NCBI GenBank assembly: GCA_938020565.1
Contig: CALIHP010000020.1
Coordinates: 1 to 59,611 of the forward strand
Origin: an uncultured Anaerolineaceae bacterium
GTDB lineage: Bacteria > Chloroflexota > Anaerolineae > Anaerolineales > Anaerolineaceae
Direction of reading: 5' to 3'
DNA length: 59,611 bases
The notes beneath the pieces were generated by a model. That model saw only the letters and a list, made by a program, of their open reading frames with translations. It ran no database searches and was not told the DNA's origin. Below, one piece after another: positions 1 through 7,843 of the stretch (the stretch's first letter is position 1; each line of letters opens with the position of its first letter). Made by a program: the position numbers and the translations under genes.

Positions 1-304
1 CTTTTTTTTGTTTTAACGGCGTCCCGGGAGCGGCGCGACGCAGGGCCGCCAGCGTCATTCCCTGTCAGGATTCAAATGTCGCATTTGCCTGTTTCGGTCA
101 GGACGGGATATTAGTACTTTTCATACTTTGTCTTATACTCGGCTGGGACAAAAAAGCGAAGTAATAGCGGAGTGGCTGCTTTGATTGCCGTTCATCCGTT
201 CCCAGCTTAACTCTTCTGAGGAGCTTAAGGTGTGCTCAACTCAACTGCTGAGATTATAGTTCATTCGGTGCAGGTGGCACTGCAATCTATGGTTATTTTT
301 AAAT
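1..304. other. 5' flank without a recognisable gene
   Basis: No open frame of useful length with a ribosome binding site is visible on either strand. The stretch is clearly richer in A and T than the rest of the window and could be decayed coding sequence or the end of a transferred segment. It contains several short T-rich runs but no hairpin that I can defend as a terminator. Confidence 0.5.
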
Positions 305-333
305 TTGAAAAAATGAGGATACCATGTTATATT
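305..333 (+). promoter_or_regulatory. sigma-70-type promoter for the MBL-fold gene
   Basis: TTGAAA at 305-310 and TATATT at 328-333 are separated by exactly 17 bp. Transcription would begin near 340 and give a leader of about 185 nt before the metallo-hydrolase start at 526. This is a pattern match only. Confidence 0.5.
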
Positions 334-525
334 CAGTAGTTAGCGATGCCTAATTAAGGGTGGATTTTCTGGGAAAAGGCCGGCGGAAGATCCTGCATGA
401 GCAGGAAGATCGGCGTCAAAATCGAAAAGCTAACATTTACGAAAAGGCATCCGATATCAATTTCATGCACAATCCAATATTGTGAAGTCGGTTTTTCAGT
501 TTTCAGCAGTTTGAAGGAGGCAATT

Positions 526-1338
526 ATGAGCATTATAGATTATTTCGCGATGAATGTCGTGCCGAAAATGTACCGCGGAAAAGGCGCGCTGCACCCTGCG
601 GCCACAGGGGAGCTTGGTTTTGGGGTCCGTTGTGTCCGCGAATATGACGTCAACATCTTCTTTATTCAGGGAGATCGGCATCTTGTCGCTATTGACGCGG
701 GATATAAAAACTACCCGCGGCTGGGGGAGAAATGCCGCAGGATTGGCGTCGATCCTGCGGATGTGACGGATCTGTTCCTGACGCATGTGGATCCGGATCA
801 TGCCGGCGGGCTTGACGTGCGGTCCGTGGATTCGTTTAAAAACGCCAGAATCTATCTGGGGAAGCTGGAGGAGAACTACCTGAAAAACACATGGCATCGG
901 AAGAAAATCGGGCCAGTCGGACTGAAAAACCCGGTACGGATTGCAAGAGAGTATCGGCTCCTGGAGGACGGAGAAACGGTGACGCTTAGGGATCTAGTGA
1001 TTACCTCGCTGTTGGTTCCGGGGCACACTCTGGGACACTGCGCTTATCTGGTGAATGACAGGCTTTTGTTTACAGGGGACTCGCTTGCGATTAATGAAAC
1101 CGGCGGCTACTGTTTCTTCGATATTTTTAATCAGGACAGCGACCTGAACAAAAAGTCTCTGGAACGCCTTAAGGAACGTATGTCCCGTTATGACCTGAAG
1201 GCAGTTTTCACCTCTCATAACGGGTGGACGGAAGACGTGAAGGACGCTTTCTCCTGCGTGGATACGATCCCCGTCATTTCAAAAGCGAATCCCTTCGATA
1301 AAACGGCGCCGTACGATTGCTTTTTGGATCAGGAATAA
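526..1338 (+). CDS. MBL-fold metallo-hydrolase
   Basis: This 270-aa protein has the metallo-beta-lactamase fold motif THVDPDHAGG around residues 86-95. It is an HxDxDH version, with Asp in place of the usual second His, as in some lactonase-like members. It is followed by the later metal-ligand signatures GHTLGHC and FTGDS. The frame is open 43 codons further upstream, but ATG 526 is chosen because a strong Shine-Dalgarno (GAAGGAGG, 513-520) precedes it. No signal peptide is visible, so a cytoplasmic hydrolase (thioester, lactone or phosphodiester substrate unknown) is likely. The gene stands alone before rpsO behind an AT-rich leader, and its base composition is lower in GC than its neighbours, which may indicate acquisition. 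The fold is secure but the substrate is unknown. Confidence 0.85.
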   Translation: MSIIDYFAMNVVPKMYRGKGALHPAATGELGFGVRCVREYDVNIFFIQGDRHLVAIDAGYKNYPRLGEKCRRIGVDPADVTDLFLTHVDPDHAGGLDVRSVDSFKNARIYLGKLEENYLKNTWHRKKIGPVGLKNPVRIAREYRLLEDGETVTLRDLVITSLLVPGHTLGHCAYLVNDRLLFTGDSLAINETGGYCFFDIFNQDSDLNKKSLERLKERMSRYDLKAVFTSHNGWTEDVKDAFSCVDTIPVISKANPFDKTAPYDCFLDQE

Positions 1339-1453
1339 AGCCGCGGACCCTCAGTTTTCCTGTTGATCTGGCTGCGTTTGCTTTGACAACTTACAGCAGG
1401 ATCTCGCTGGTCATGATTTCCGCGCCTGATGGAACGGCGGAAACGCGAAAAGG

Positions 1454-1462
1454 TGATATACT
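1454..1462 (+). promoter_or_regulatory. extended -10 promoter upstream of rpsO
   Basis: TGATATACT at 1454-1462 is a TGn-extended -10 box about 80 bp before the rpsO start. No good -35 lies 16-18 bp upstream, as expected for extended -10 promoters. A TTGACA at 1383-1388 is too far away to pair with it. Confidence 0.45.
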
Positions 1463-1543
1463 TACAAGTTGACTGGTCCCCTCGGCAGTGATTCCGCTTC
1501 CGGGCGCAGGAGACTTGCAAATTTTTTATCAGGAGCAATGGTC

Positions 1544-1816
1544 ATGGCTTTATCGAAGGAACAGAAGTTAGAAATTCAGGAAAAATTTGGAAAGCACGAA
1601 GGCGACAGCGGTTCGACCGAGGTTCAGATCGCGATGCTGACACTTCGGATTTCCGAACTCACGGAACACCTGAAGGTCAATAAGCACGACGAGTCGTCTC
1701 GTCGCGGTCTGTTGAAGATGGTTGGGTACCGCCGCCGTCTTCTCGCGTATCTCCGAAAAAAGAATTTTACGTCGTATCTTGAGGTCAACGAAAAGTTAGG
1801 GCTGCGCGTCAAATAA
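1544..1816 (+). CDS. rpsO: 30S ribosomal protein S15
   Basis: This 90-aa protein matches S15 in length (usually 88-90 aa) and signature: the N-terminal MALSKEQK, the central GSTEVQIAMLTLRISELTEHL, and the basic RRGLLKMVGYRRRLLAYL. S15 binds the central domain of 16S rRNA early in 30S assembly. ATG 1544 is chosen over ATG 1538 because the AGGAG at 1531-1535 lies 8 nt before 1544 but only 2 nt before 1538. It is followed by pnp, the classical rpsO-pnp arrangement, with a 193-nt spacer containing a long hairpin. Confidence 0.97.
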   Translation: MALSKEQKLEIQEKFGKHEGDSGSTEVQIAMLTLRISELTEHLKVNKHDESSRRGLLKMVGYRRRLLAYLRKKNFTSYLEVNEKLGLRVK

Positions 1817-1832
1817 GAAAACAGGGTGATTC

Positions 1833-1867
1833 GAAAAGCGTAGATGATTTACTCATCTGCGCTTTTC
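1833..1867 (+). promoter_or_regulatory. rpsO-pnp intergenic hairpin
   Basis: A 15-bp stem (1833-1847 with 1853-1867, one G-U pair) closes a 5-nt loop directly after rpsO. There is no T-run after it, so it is not an obvious intrinsic terminator. In Escherichia coli the equivalent spacer carries a hairpin cut by RNase III through which PNPase autoregulates. By analogy this could be a processing or autoregulation site, or it could protect the rpsO 3' end. Confidence 0.6.
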
Positions 1868-2009
1868 AAAAACGGATTTGACCTCGCTCAGATCCGTGTC
1901 GTTTGTCCGAGCCGCTCGTTGGGCATTGAAATAAGATTAGAAACCGGACGCTTTTCCGATCTTCTTTCAGTCCCTGACCGCGGCGCAAGTAAAAAAACAG
2001 GTATTAGAG

Positions 2010-4220
2010 ATGAAACCGGAAACTAAAAAGGTTACCGCCGCGGTTGGCGGCAATGAGTTTGTATTTGAAACGGGAAAACTGGGGCTTCAGGCCGGTGGTT
2101 CCGTTACGGTCAGCTGCGGGGAGTCAGTCGTCTTCTGCGCGGCGACAATGAGCAAAGAGGTTCGCGAAGGGCAGGATTTCTTCCCGCTGACGGTCGAATA
2201 TGAAGAGCGCATGTACGCCGGTGGACGGATCCCCGGGTCGTTTTTCCGCCGTGAAGGACGTCCGTCGGGTGATGTCGTGCTGACGAGCCGGCTGATCGAC
2301 CGGCCGCTCCGCCCGCTGTTTGATTCGGATATCCGCAATGAGGTTCAGGTTATTCTGTATAGTCTCTCGACGGACTATGAAACGCAGCTGGATATTTTAG
2401 CGCTGAACGCTGCTTCGGCCGCGCTGATGATTTCTGATATTCCCTGGAACGGGCCGATTGGCGCCGTTCGCGTTGGCCGGATTGACGGAAAATTTGTTAT
2501 CAATCCGACGCATAGCGAAATGGAAAAATCTGAGCTCGATTTGCGAATCGCAGGGACGGCAGACGCGATCCTGATGGTCGAGGCGGGCGCGGACCAGGTC
2601 AGCAGCGAGCTGATGGTTGAAGCGCTGGAAATGGGTCATCGCGCGATTCAGCCGCTGATCGAGGCGCAGCTGCGCATGGCGGCGGAAGTCGGAAAACCGA
2701 AGGCGGATATTCCGCGCTTCGTCGTCGATGGGGAAAAAGCTGAGCGTCTGTATGAACGATTCGGCGCCCGCATGGACGCGTTGATGGACGTGGCGCATAC
2801 CAAAGCGGAGCTGGCTGACGGTATTGAAGCGCTGAAAGCTGAAGCCGTCGCTGAATTCGCCGGAGACGACGAGGCGCTGATCGATGAGTATCATGAAGCG
2901 TTTGAATCGGCTTACAAGAAAGTCGTTCGGAGCCGGATCCTCGATCGTCATATCCGTCCTGACGGCCGGGAGCTGACGGAGATCCGTCCGATCTGGGCGG
3001 AGGTCAGCTGCCTTCCGCGCGTTCATGGGACCGGGTTATTTACTCGCGGCGAGACGCAGGTCATGACGTCAGTCGCGCTTGGAACGCCGCGTGACGCTCA
3101 GGAAATCGATACGCTGTCCCCGGTTACCAGCAAACGTTATATTCATCATTATAATTTCCCGCCGTTCTGTACCGGCGAGACGAAGCGCCTCGGCGGTCAG
3201 AGCCGCCGCGAGATTGGGCATGGCGCGTTGGCGGAACGGGCGCTGATCCCCGTGATTCCGTCGGAAGCGGAATTCCCGTACACGATTCGCGTCGTTTCCG
3301 AGGTCCTCAGTTCGAACGGATCGAGCTCGATGGCTTCGGTCTGCGGCTCGACGATGGCGTTGATGGACGCGGGAGTCCCGATTAAAGCGCCGGTCACCGG
3401 AATCGCGATGGGACTGATTAAAGAAGGTGAAAATTTCGTGATCCTGAGCGATATTCAGGGCCTCGAGGATCATTTAGGCGATATGGATTTTAAGGTCGCC
3501 GGGACTGAGGCCGGGATTACCGCGCTGCAGATGGATATCAAAATTCGCGGGATTACGCCGGAGATCATGCGGAAAGCAATCGCGCAGGCGAACGATGGCC
3601 GCGCTCATATCCTGGGCAAGATCCGCGAGGTTATCGCCGCTCCGCGTCCAGACCTGAAGCCGTTCGTTCCTCGAATGACGACGATTCAGATCCCGATCGA
3701 AAAGATTGGCGCGATTATCGGTCCGGGCGGGAAAAATATCCGCTCGATTCAGGACGAGACGAATACCAGGATTGATATCGACGATAACGGGCTGGTCTTT
3801 ATTTCTTCCGCGAACGGCGCGAATTCGGAAGCGGCCTGCGAAAAGATTCTGAGCATGATCGAGACGGCGATCCCTGGAAACCTGTATACCGGGAAGGTCG
3901 TTCGGATTACCGATTTTGGGGCGTTCGTTGAAATTCTTCCGAACGTTGACGGCATGGTCCATATTTCGCAGCTCGATACCGAACGCGTCAATAAGGTTGA
4001 AGATATCGTTTCGTTGGGCGACGAAATTACCGTCATGGTCACGGGCGTTGACGACGGGAAGGTTCGCCTGAGTCGCCAGGCAGTTCTCGAGGGCTGGACG
4101 CTGGAAGAGGCGATCGCCGCCGATTCGAAGAAGCCGGGCGGCGGGAATCGTGGTCATAACCGCCGTGATAACGATCGGAACCGCGATCGCGGAGGACGCG
4201 GCGCGGGCGGCAGGAAATAA
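2010..4220 (+). CDS. pnp: polyribonucleotide nucleotidyltransferase (PNPase)
   Basis: This 736-aa protein is a phosphorolytic 3'-5' exoribonuclease that degrades mRNA and can add 3' tails. It has the full PNPase order: a first RNase PH domain (about 10-145, with FFPLTVEYEERMYAGGRIPGS), an all-alpha linker, a second catalytic RNase PH domain (about 315-540), a KH domain (IGAIIGPGGKNIRSIQ) and an S1 domain (GKVVRITDFGAFVEILP). It ends in a Gly/Arg/Asn-rich basic tail. It lies after rpsO and ends at a terminator at 4245. The Shine-Dalgarno is weak, which fits autoregulated translation. The family is certain. Confidence 0.97.
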   Translation: MKPETKKVTAAVGGNEFVFETGKLGLQAGGSVTVSCGESVVFCAATMSKEVREGQDFFPLTVEYEERMYAGGRIPGSFFRREGRPSGDVVLTSRLIDRPLRPLFDSDIRNEVQVILYSLSTDYETQLDILALNAASAALMISDIPWNGPIGAVRVGRIDGKFVINPTHSEMEKSELDLRIAGTADAILMVEAGADQVSSELMVEALEMGHRAIQPLIEAQLRMAAEVGKPKADIPRFVVDGEKAERLYERFGARMDALMDVAHTKAELADGIEALKAEAVAEFAGDDEALIDEYHEAFESAYKKVVRSRILDRHIRPDGRELTEIRPIWAEVSCLPRVHGTGLFTRGETQVMTSVALGTPRDAQEIDTLSPVTSKRYIHHYNFPPFCTGETKRLGGQSRREIGHGALAERALIPVIPSEAEFPYTIRVVSEVLSSNGSSSMASVCGSTMALMDAGVPIKAPVTGIAMGLIKEGENFVILSDIQGLEDHLGDMDFKVAGTEAGITALQMDIKIRGITPEIMRKAIAQANDGRAHILGKIREVIAAPRPDLKPFVPRMTTIQIPIEKIGAIIGPGGKNIRSIQDETNTRIDIDDNGLVFISSANGANSEAACEKILSMIETAIPGNLYTGKVVRITDFGAFVEILPNVDGMVHISQLDTERVNKVEDIVSLGDEITVMVTGVDDGKVRLSRQAVLEGWTLEEAIAADSKKPGGGNRGHNRRDNDRNRDRGGRGAGGRK

Positions 4221-4244
4221 GAGCCGGATAGCCGGGAATAATCG

Positions 4245-4289
4245 GAAGACCGTATTCAGAGAGAACGATCCAGAGTACGGTCTTCTTTT
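4245..4289 (+). terminator. intrinsic terminator after pnp
   Basis: A perfect 10-bp stem (4245-4254 with 4276-4285) is followed by TTTT at 4286-4289. The loop is long (21 nt). Confidence 0.65.
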
Positions 4290-4392
4290 ATTCCGGCGGC
4301 TTTGGAGCGCGCGGCTGAACGAGTTCTCGATTCAGGAAGCTCGCTTTGACGGCGCATGGGAATGGATATGCCGAGAATGTAACGAATCATAC

Positions 4393-4430
4393 TTGCTTAA
4401 TTCTTTCAGAATGCTATAATACAGAAAGAA
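4393..4430 (+). promoter_or_regulatory. toxin-antitoxin promoter with overlapping inverted repeat
   Basis: TTGCTT at 4393-4398, a 16-bp spacer and a TGC-extended TATAAT at 4415-4420 form a strong promoter. An inverted repeat, TTCTTTC (4401-4407) with GAAAGAA (4424-4430), brackets the -10 box. That is where RelB-type antitoxins bind to autorepress, so this is a plausible operator. Confidence 0.65.
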
Positions 4431-4444
4431 AGGAGTTTGGAAAG

Positions 4445-4726
4445 ATGGCGAACGCAGTTAACGTGAATTTTCGTTTGGATGAAGACGTAAAAAAGAGCAT
4501 GGAACAGACATGCTCGGAACTGGGGCTTTCGATGAGCGCGGCGTTTACGATTTTCGCGAGGAAGGTCAGCCGTGAGAAACGGATTCCTTTTGAAATATCC
4601 GTCGATCCGTTTTATTCTGAGTCCAATATGGCCCATCTCAGGCGCGGGATTGCCGCTCTTAACGCAGGCAAAGGTATAGAACATGATCCAGTTGAGGCGG
4701 AGCCGTGTGAAAAAGATTTGGTTTGA
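4445..4726 (+). CDS. RelB/DinJ-family antitoxin
   Basis: This 93-aa protein has the ribbon-helix-helix N-terminus of RelB/DinJ antitoxins (VNVNFRLDEDVKKSMEQ, then GLSMSAAFTIFARKV). A C-terminal extension would wrap the toxin. It is expected to neutralise the downstream YoeB-like RNase and to repress its own promoter. ATG 4445 is chosen because AGGAG at 4431-4435 lies 9 nt before it and RelB homology begins there. Its 3' end overlaps the toxin start by 20 bp, so the two are translationally coupled. A RelB/DinJ antitoxin with a YoeB-type toxin is a mixed but known pairing. Confidence 0.88.
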   Translation: MANAVNVNFRLDEDVKKSMEQTCSELGLSMSAAFTIFARKVSREKRIPFEISVDPFYSESNMAHLRRGIAALNAGKGIEHDPVEAEPCEKDLV

Positions 4727-4967
4727 GGAAGCGTGGGAGGATTACCTGTATTGGCAGGCTCAGGATAAAAAAATTCTGAAGCGGATTAATATGTTGCTGA
4801 GGGATATCGAACGAGAGTCTTTTAAGGGTATTGGAAAGCCGGAACCCTTGAAAGGCGAATTGAGCGGTTTTTGGAGCAGGCGCATAGACGATGCAAACAG
4901 GCTTGTTTATCGTATTGTTAACGGCGTTCTGGAAATCCTATCCTGCCGCGGGCATTACGATGATTGA
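4707..4967 (+). CDS. yoeB: YoeB/Txe-family mRNA interferase toxin
   Basis: This 86-aa ribosome-dependent endoribonuclease is expected to cut mRNA in the A site when its antitoxin is degraded. Starting at GTG 4707 (Shine-Dalgarno GAGGCGGAG just upstream), the numbering places Glu46, Arg65, His83 and Tyr84 exactly where E. coli YoeB has its catalytic residues. The family blocks KPEPLKGELSGFWSRRI, NRLVYRI and CRGHY are all present. An upstream in-frame ATG at 4683 would add 8 residues outside the family alignment. All catalytic residues are intact, so the toxin should be active. Confidence 0.93.
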   Translation: MKKIWFEEAWEDYLYWQAQDKKILKRINMLLRDIERESFKGIGKPEPLKGELSGFWSRRIDDANRLVYRIVNGVLEILSCRGHYDD

Positions 4968-5003
4968 GTATTCTGCGTTTGCGGATCAGACAGGGGACGA
5001 TAG

Positions 5004-5621
5004 ATGAAGCTGAGTCATATTATCCTGAAGGTTAACGATCTCGATCAGGCGGTCAAAATGTACCGTGAGAAAGGGTTTGCGGTCGAGTACGGGAAAACGA
5101 AGAATCCGTACAACGCGCTGATCTATTTTTCGAAAGGGCCTTATCTTGAATTGCTGGCCAGGACGGGAATGCCCAACTGGATCAAAAAGCTGATGCGGCT
5201 TTTTGGATACGGACTTTTCATGGATCGGATGGACAGGCTGGATAGCTGCGGGCCGGGTTACTGCGAGCTTGCGTTTGAGACTTATGAGGGGAATTTTGAC
5301 GCAGAGCGCGCGATTTTAGCGAAATATGGCGTTCGCAGCGGCGGGCTTCCGAGCCGGCGCGTCGATACGCAGGGACGCGACTTGCGGTTTAAACTCCTGA
5401 TTCCTGAGCCGCTCGACGTTCCGTTCTTCATGACGTATTTTTCGGTCGATCCGAAGCCGATTAACTTCGTTCATCCGAACGGCGTGAGGCGAATCGGGAA
5501 GGTTCTTTACCGGACGGCGCCGGAGCGTTTTCAGATGATCCGGGAGCTCTGTGATGACGACAGGCTGGAGCTCGCTTCCGGGCGCGGGATCGAGGTCGAG
5601 TTCGAAAAGGCAGGGGCATAG
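5004..5621 (+). CDS. VOC-superfamily (glyoxalase-like) protein
   Basis: This 205-aa cytoplasmic protein begins MKLSHIILKVNDLDQAVKMY, the first beta-alpha unit of a vicinal-oxygen-chelate fold. The His at residue 5 is in the usual metal-ligand place. A second half (CELAFETYEGNFDAERAIL) repeats the fold. It resembles the larger glyoxalase-like domain proteins whose substrates are unknown. It follows the toxin gene by 36 bp and may be read from the same transcript, ending at the terminator at 5636. A metal-dependent dioxygenase, isomerase or resistance function cannot be distinguished. Confidence 0.8.
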   Translation: MKLSHIILKVNDLDQAVKMYREKGFAVEYGKTKNPYNALIYFSKGPYLELLARTGMPNWIKKLMRLFGYGLFMDRMDRLDSCGPGYCELAFETYEGNFDAERAILAKYGVRSGGLPSRRVDTQGRDLRFKLLIPEPLDVPFFMTYFSVDPKPINFVHPNGVRRIGKVLYRTAPERFQMIRELCDDDRLELASGRGIEVEFEKAGA

Positions 5622-5635
5622 ATTATCTTAATAAC

Positions 5636-5668
5636 CGTCCCCGTGACTGCCAGGGGGACGTTTTTTTT
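5636..5668 (+). terminator. intrinsic terminator after the VOC gene
   Basis: The stem CGTCCCC/GGGGACG (5636-5642 with 5654-5660) is followed immediately by eight T (5661-5668). Confidence 0.9.
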
Positions 5669-5690
5669 CAGCGATCGGCGCGAGATCAGG

Positions 5691-5702
5691 TAAAATGAGT
5701 AC
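5691..5702 (+). promoter_or_regulatory. -10 box placed for a leaderless CYTH transcript
   Basis: TAAAAT at 5691-5696 lies 6 nt before the ATG at 5703, with no Shine-Dalgarno between them. This is the geometry of a leaderless mRNA. The -35 region is poor. Confidence 0.45.
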
Positions 5703-6281
5703 ATGATCAATTATCGTTCGCAATCGAAAAATCAGGAGATCGAAGCGAAATTTCCGATCGGCGATAAAGCGCAGCTGCGCGAGCGGATTCTGGCGCTTGG
5801 CGCTGAATTGAGGATCGACGAGGTGTATGAGCTGAACTATATCCTCGACCGGGACGCGGCCCCGCTTCAGGACTCGTATCAGCGGCTCCGACTCCGCCTT
5901 CAGGGCTCGGTCGCGACGCTGACGTATAAGCGCAGCCTGAAAAAAATCGAGGGCGTCGCGTTCCGTGAAGAGGTCGAAACCGAAGTCTCGGATTTCGAGA
6001 ATACACGCCTGATTTTAGCGCGGCTGGGGTATACGACTCGGTTCATCTACGAAAAATATCGCAGCGTTTTTCAGGCGGACGATTGCATGCTGATGCTGGA
6101 CGAGACGCCGATCGGGACGTATCTGGAAATCGAGGGCGATTCAAATGACCAGATTTTCGCGATGGCCGAGCGGCTGGGGCTGGATTCGGGATCGGCGATC
6201 GACTCAGGGTACTATCAGCTTTTCCTGAACTGGAAAGCGGCCGTCGGCGTCGACGACCGCGACATGATTTTCCGCAATTGA
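5703..6281 (+). CDS. CYTH-domain protein (class IV adenylate cyclase / triphosphatase-like)
   Basis: This 192-aa protein carries the defining ExExK motif at residues 12-16 (EIEAK). The beta-tunnel residues of CYTH proteins follow: RLRLR, ATLTYKR, REEVETEV, RFIYEKYRSVF and YLEIEGD. Family members hydrolyse triphosphorylated substrates (inorganic triphosphate, thiamine triphosphate) or make cAMP from ATP. The sequence alone does not decide which. It is monocistronic, isolated by the terminator at 5636 and by the convergent MATE gene. It appears to lack a 5' leader. Confidence 0.87.
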   Translation: MINYRSQSKNQEIEAKFPIGDKAQLRERILALGAELRIDEVYELNYILDRDAAPLQDSYQRLRLRLQGSVATLTYKRSLKKIEGVAFREEVETEVSDFENTRLILARLGYTTRFIYEKYRSVFQADDCMLMLDETPIGTYLEIEGDSNDQIFAMAERLGLDSGSAIDSGYYQLFLNWKAAVGVDDRDMIFRN

Positions 6282-6320
6282 TCGCCGGGGGCCGGCGAAA
6301 TTTACGGGACAGCGCCCGGT

Positions 6321-7733
6321 TTATGACAACGCTGCGTTTTCGGTCGGAAGTTCCCCGGTCAGGACGTTCGCCCATTTCCCGGAACGAACCCGGAATGTAC
6401 AAACGGTGGCGGTCGTAACCCATTCCGCTGCCATCCCGAGATAGACGACCGTGATTGGGAAGTGGAATCCATGCGTCAGCAGCGCGGTTGTTGGAATCCC
6501 CGCAAGCCATATCGAAAGCGAATCTGTCAGCATACAGAAGATCACGTCGCCGCCGCTGCGCAGGATCCCGATCATCATCGTATATCCAAGCGCGCGGATC
6601 GGGACTGACAGCGCGCAGATCATCAGCAATCCTGACGCGGCCTTCAGCGCTTCGGGAGAGAGCGCGTAGAACGAGAGAATCCGATCTCGAACCAGAAAAA
6701 GAACAAGCCCGAGAAGCGCCGCCGACGTTCCGTTGAGCCAGCGGGCGAGGTCCGCCAGCCGGCGGGCATGCGCGATTCCGCCGCGGCCGAGTTCGTTTCC
6801 GATCAGCACGGCGCAGGCATCGCCGAGCGCGCAGATCGTGATAAACAGGAGGGCGTCGATCGGCGATACGGCGGCGGCTGCCGCGGCCGCGACGGTTGAA
6901 ATCTGCGCAAAGAGCGAGTAATAAACGTTGACGCCGGAGCCCCAGAGCGTTTCGTTGATCAGGACGGGCAGCGATTTTTTCAAAACTTTAACGACGAGAG
7001 CGCGCCGGAAGACGAAGTATTCGCGGATTTTCGCGGCGGCAGGCGTTCCGAAGCGGAACGTCAGCGCGATCATCAGCGTTATTTCAACGAATCTGGAGAT
7101 CATTGTAGCGATTGCCGCGCCTTTGGTTCCGAGCGCAGGCGCGCCGAGTTTTCCGAAAATCAGGACGTAATTCAAACTCAGGTTGACGAGGAACGCGGAC
7201 GTCCCGGTCAGCATCGGAATCCGCGTGAAACCGGTCGAACGATTTCCTGCGCTGAAAACCATCGTAACCGGATAGAAAAGGAAAACCGGAGCCTGAAACC
7301 GGAGGAATTCCCCGGCCATCCGGATCACGGCGGGATCGTTCGTATAGAAGTGGATGATCCGATCGGGGATCAGGACGACGCCCGTAAAGAAGAGGGCTCC
7401 GAGCGAAGCGCCGATCGTCAGGAGGACGCCCATGATACGATGAATCGTTTTTTTATCGCGGATCCCCCAGTACTGCGCAATGAAGACCGAGCCGCCGCTC
7501 CCGAGGCCGAACAGGATAACATGAAACAGGCGGGAAAAAAATTGGGTATGGATATTGACGGCGGTCAGCGCGGCGTCGCCGAGCGCCCCGACCATCAGCG
7601 CGTCGAGCAGGTTGACGGCTGTCGTGGCCGCCGATTGAATCATGATCGGATAGGCGATCCGCCAAAGGGCGGATATATCCTGTCGTGTTTCGGCGCTGAG
7701 GCGCGGCGGCAACGGTATCATGTCGTTAAGCAT
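6321..7733 (-). CDS. MATE-family multidrug/metabolite efflux transporter
   Basis: This 470-aa integral membrane protein has about 12 hydrophobic helices in two similar halves, the normal MATE size. MATE proteins export cationic drugs or metabolites in exchange for Na+ or H+. Typical stretches are IAYPIMIQSAATTAVNLLDA near the N-terminus and GIPTTALLTHGFHFPITVVY near the C-terminus. The start could be ATG 7733 or the in-frame ATG 7721. Neither has a clear Shine-Dalgarno, and a TATGCT lies 7 nt before 7721. It converges with the CYTH gene across a 39-bp gap. The substrate is unknown. Confidence 0.9.
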   Translation of the reverse strand: MLNDMIPLPPRLSAETRQDISALWRIAYPIMIQSAATTAVNLLDALMVGALGDAALTAVNIHTQFFSRLFHVILFGLGSGGSVFIAQYWGIRDKKTIHRIMGVLLTIGASLGALFFTGVVLIPDRIIHFYTNDPAVIRMAGEFLRFQAPVFLFYPVTMVFSAGNRSTGFTRIPMLTGTSAFLVNLSLNYVLIFGKLGAPALGTKGAAIATMISRFVEITLMIALTFRFGTPAAAKIREYFVFRRALVVKVLKKSLPVLINETLWGSGVNVYYSLFAQISTVAAAAAAAVSPIDALLFITICALGDACAVLIGNELGRGGIAHARRLADLARWLNGTSAALLGLVLFLVRDRILSFYALSPEALKAASGLLMICALSVPIRALGYTMMIGILRSGGDVIFCMLTDSLSIWLAGIPTTALLTHGFHFPITVVYLGMAAEWVTTATVCTFRVRSGKWANVLTGELPTENAALS

Positions 7734-7790
7734 ACCTGATTTAATCGGGAGCGCGCTGAATTCCGCAGGGGCGCATGAGCAGGGTTCACA

Positions 7791-7820
7791 AAAAAACCGC
7801 GCCCGGAAGCGCGGTTTTTT
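7791..7820 (-). terminator. bidirectional-type terminator after the secreted beta-repeat gene
   Basis: A perfect 12-bp stem (7791-7802 with 7809-7820) has GC-rich inner pairs and A6/T6 ends around a 6-nt loop. On the minus strand it ends in TTTTTT, 24 bp after the stop codon at 7844. Confidence 0.93.
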
Positions 7821-7843
7821 CAGCGGATGAATGCCTGAAAGGT

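Noticed and set aside
1383..1417. TTGACA promoter for rpsO
   Set aside because: The nearest -10-like box is 23 bp away, too far; the extended -10 at 1454-1462 is preferred.
6282..6298. TCGCCGG-GGG-CCGGCGA hairpin between CYTH and MATE genes
   Set aside because: Loop of only three bases and no T-run on either strand, so I do not list it as a terminator.
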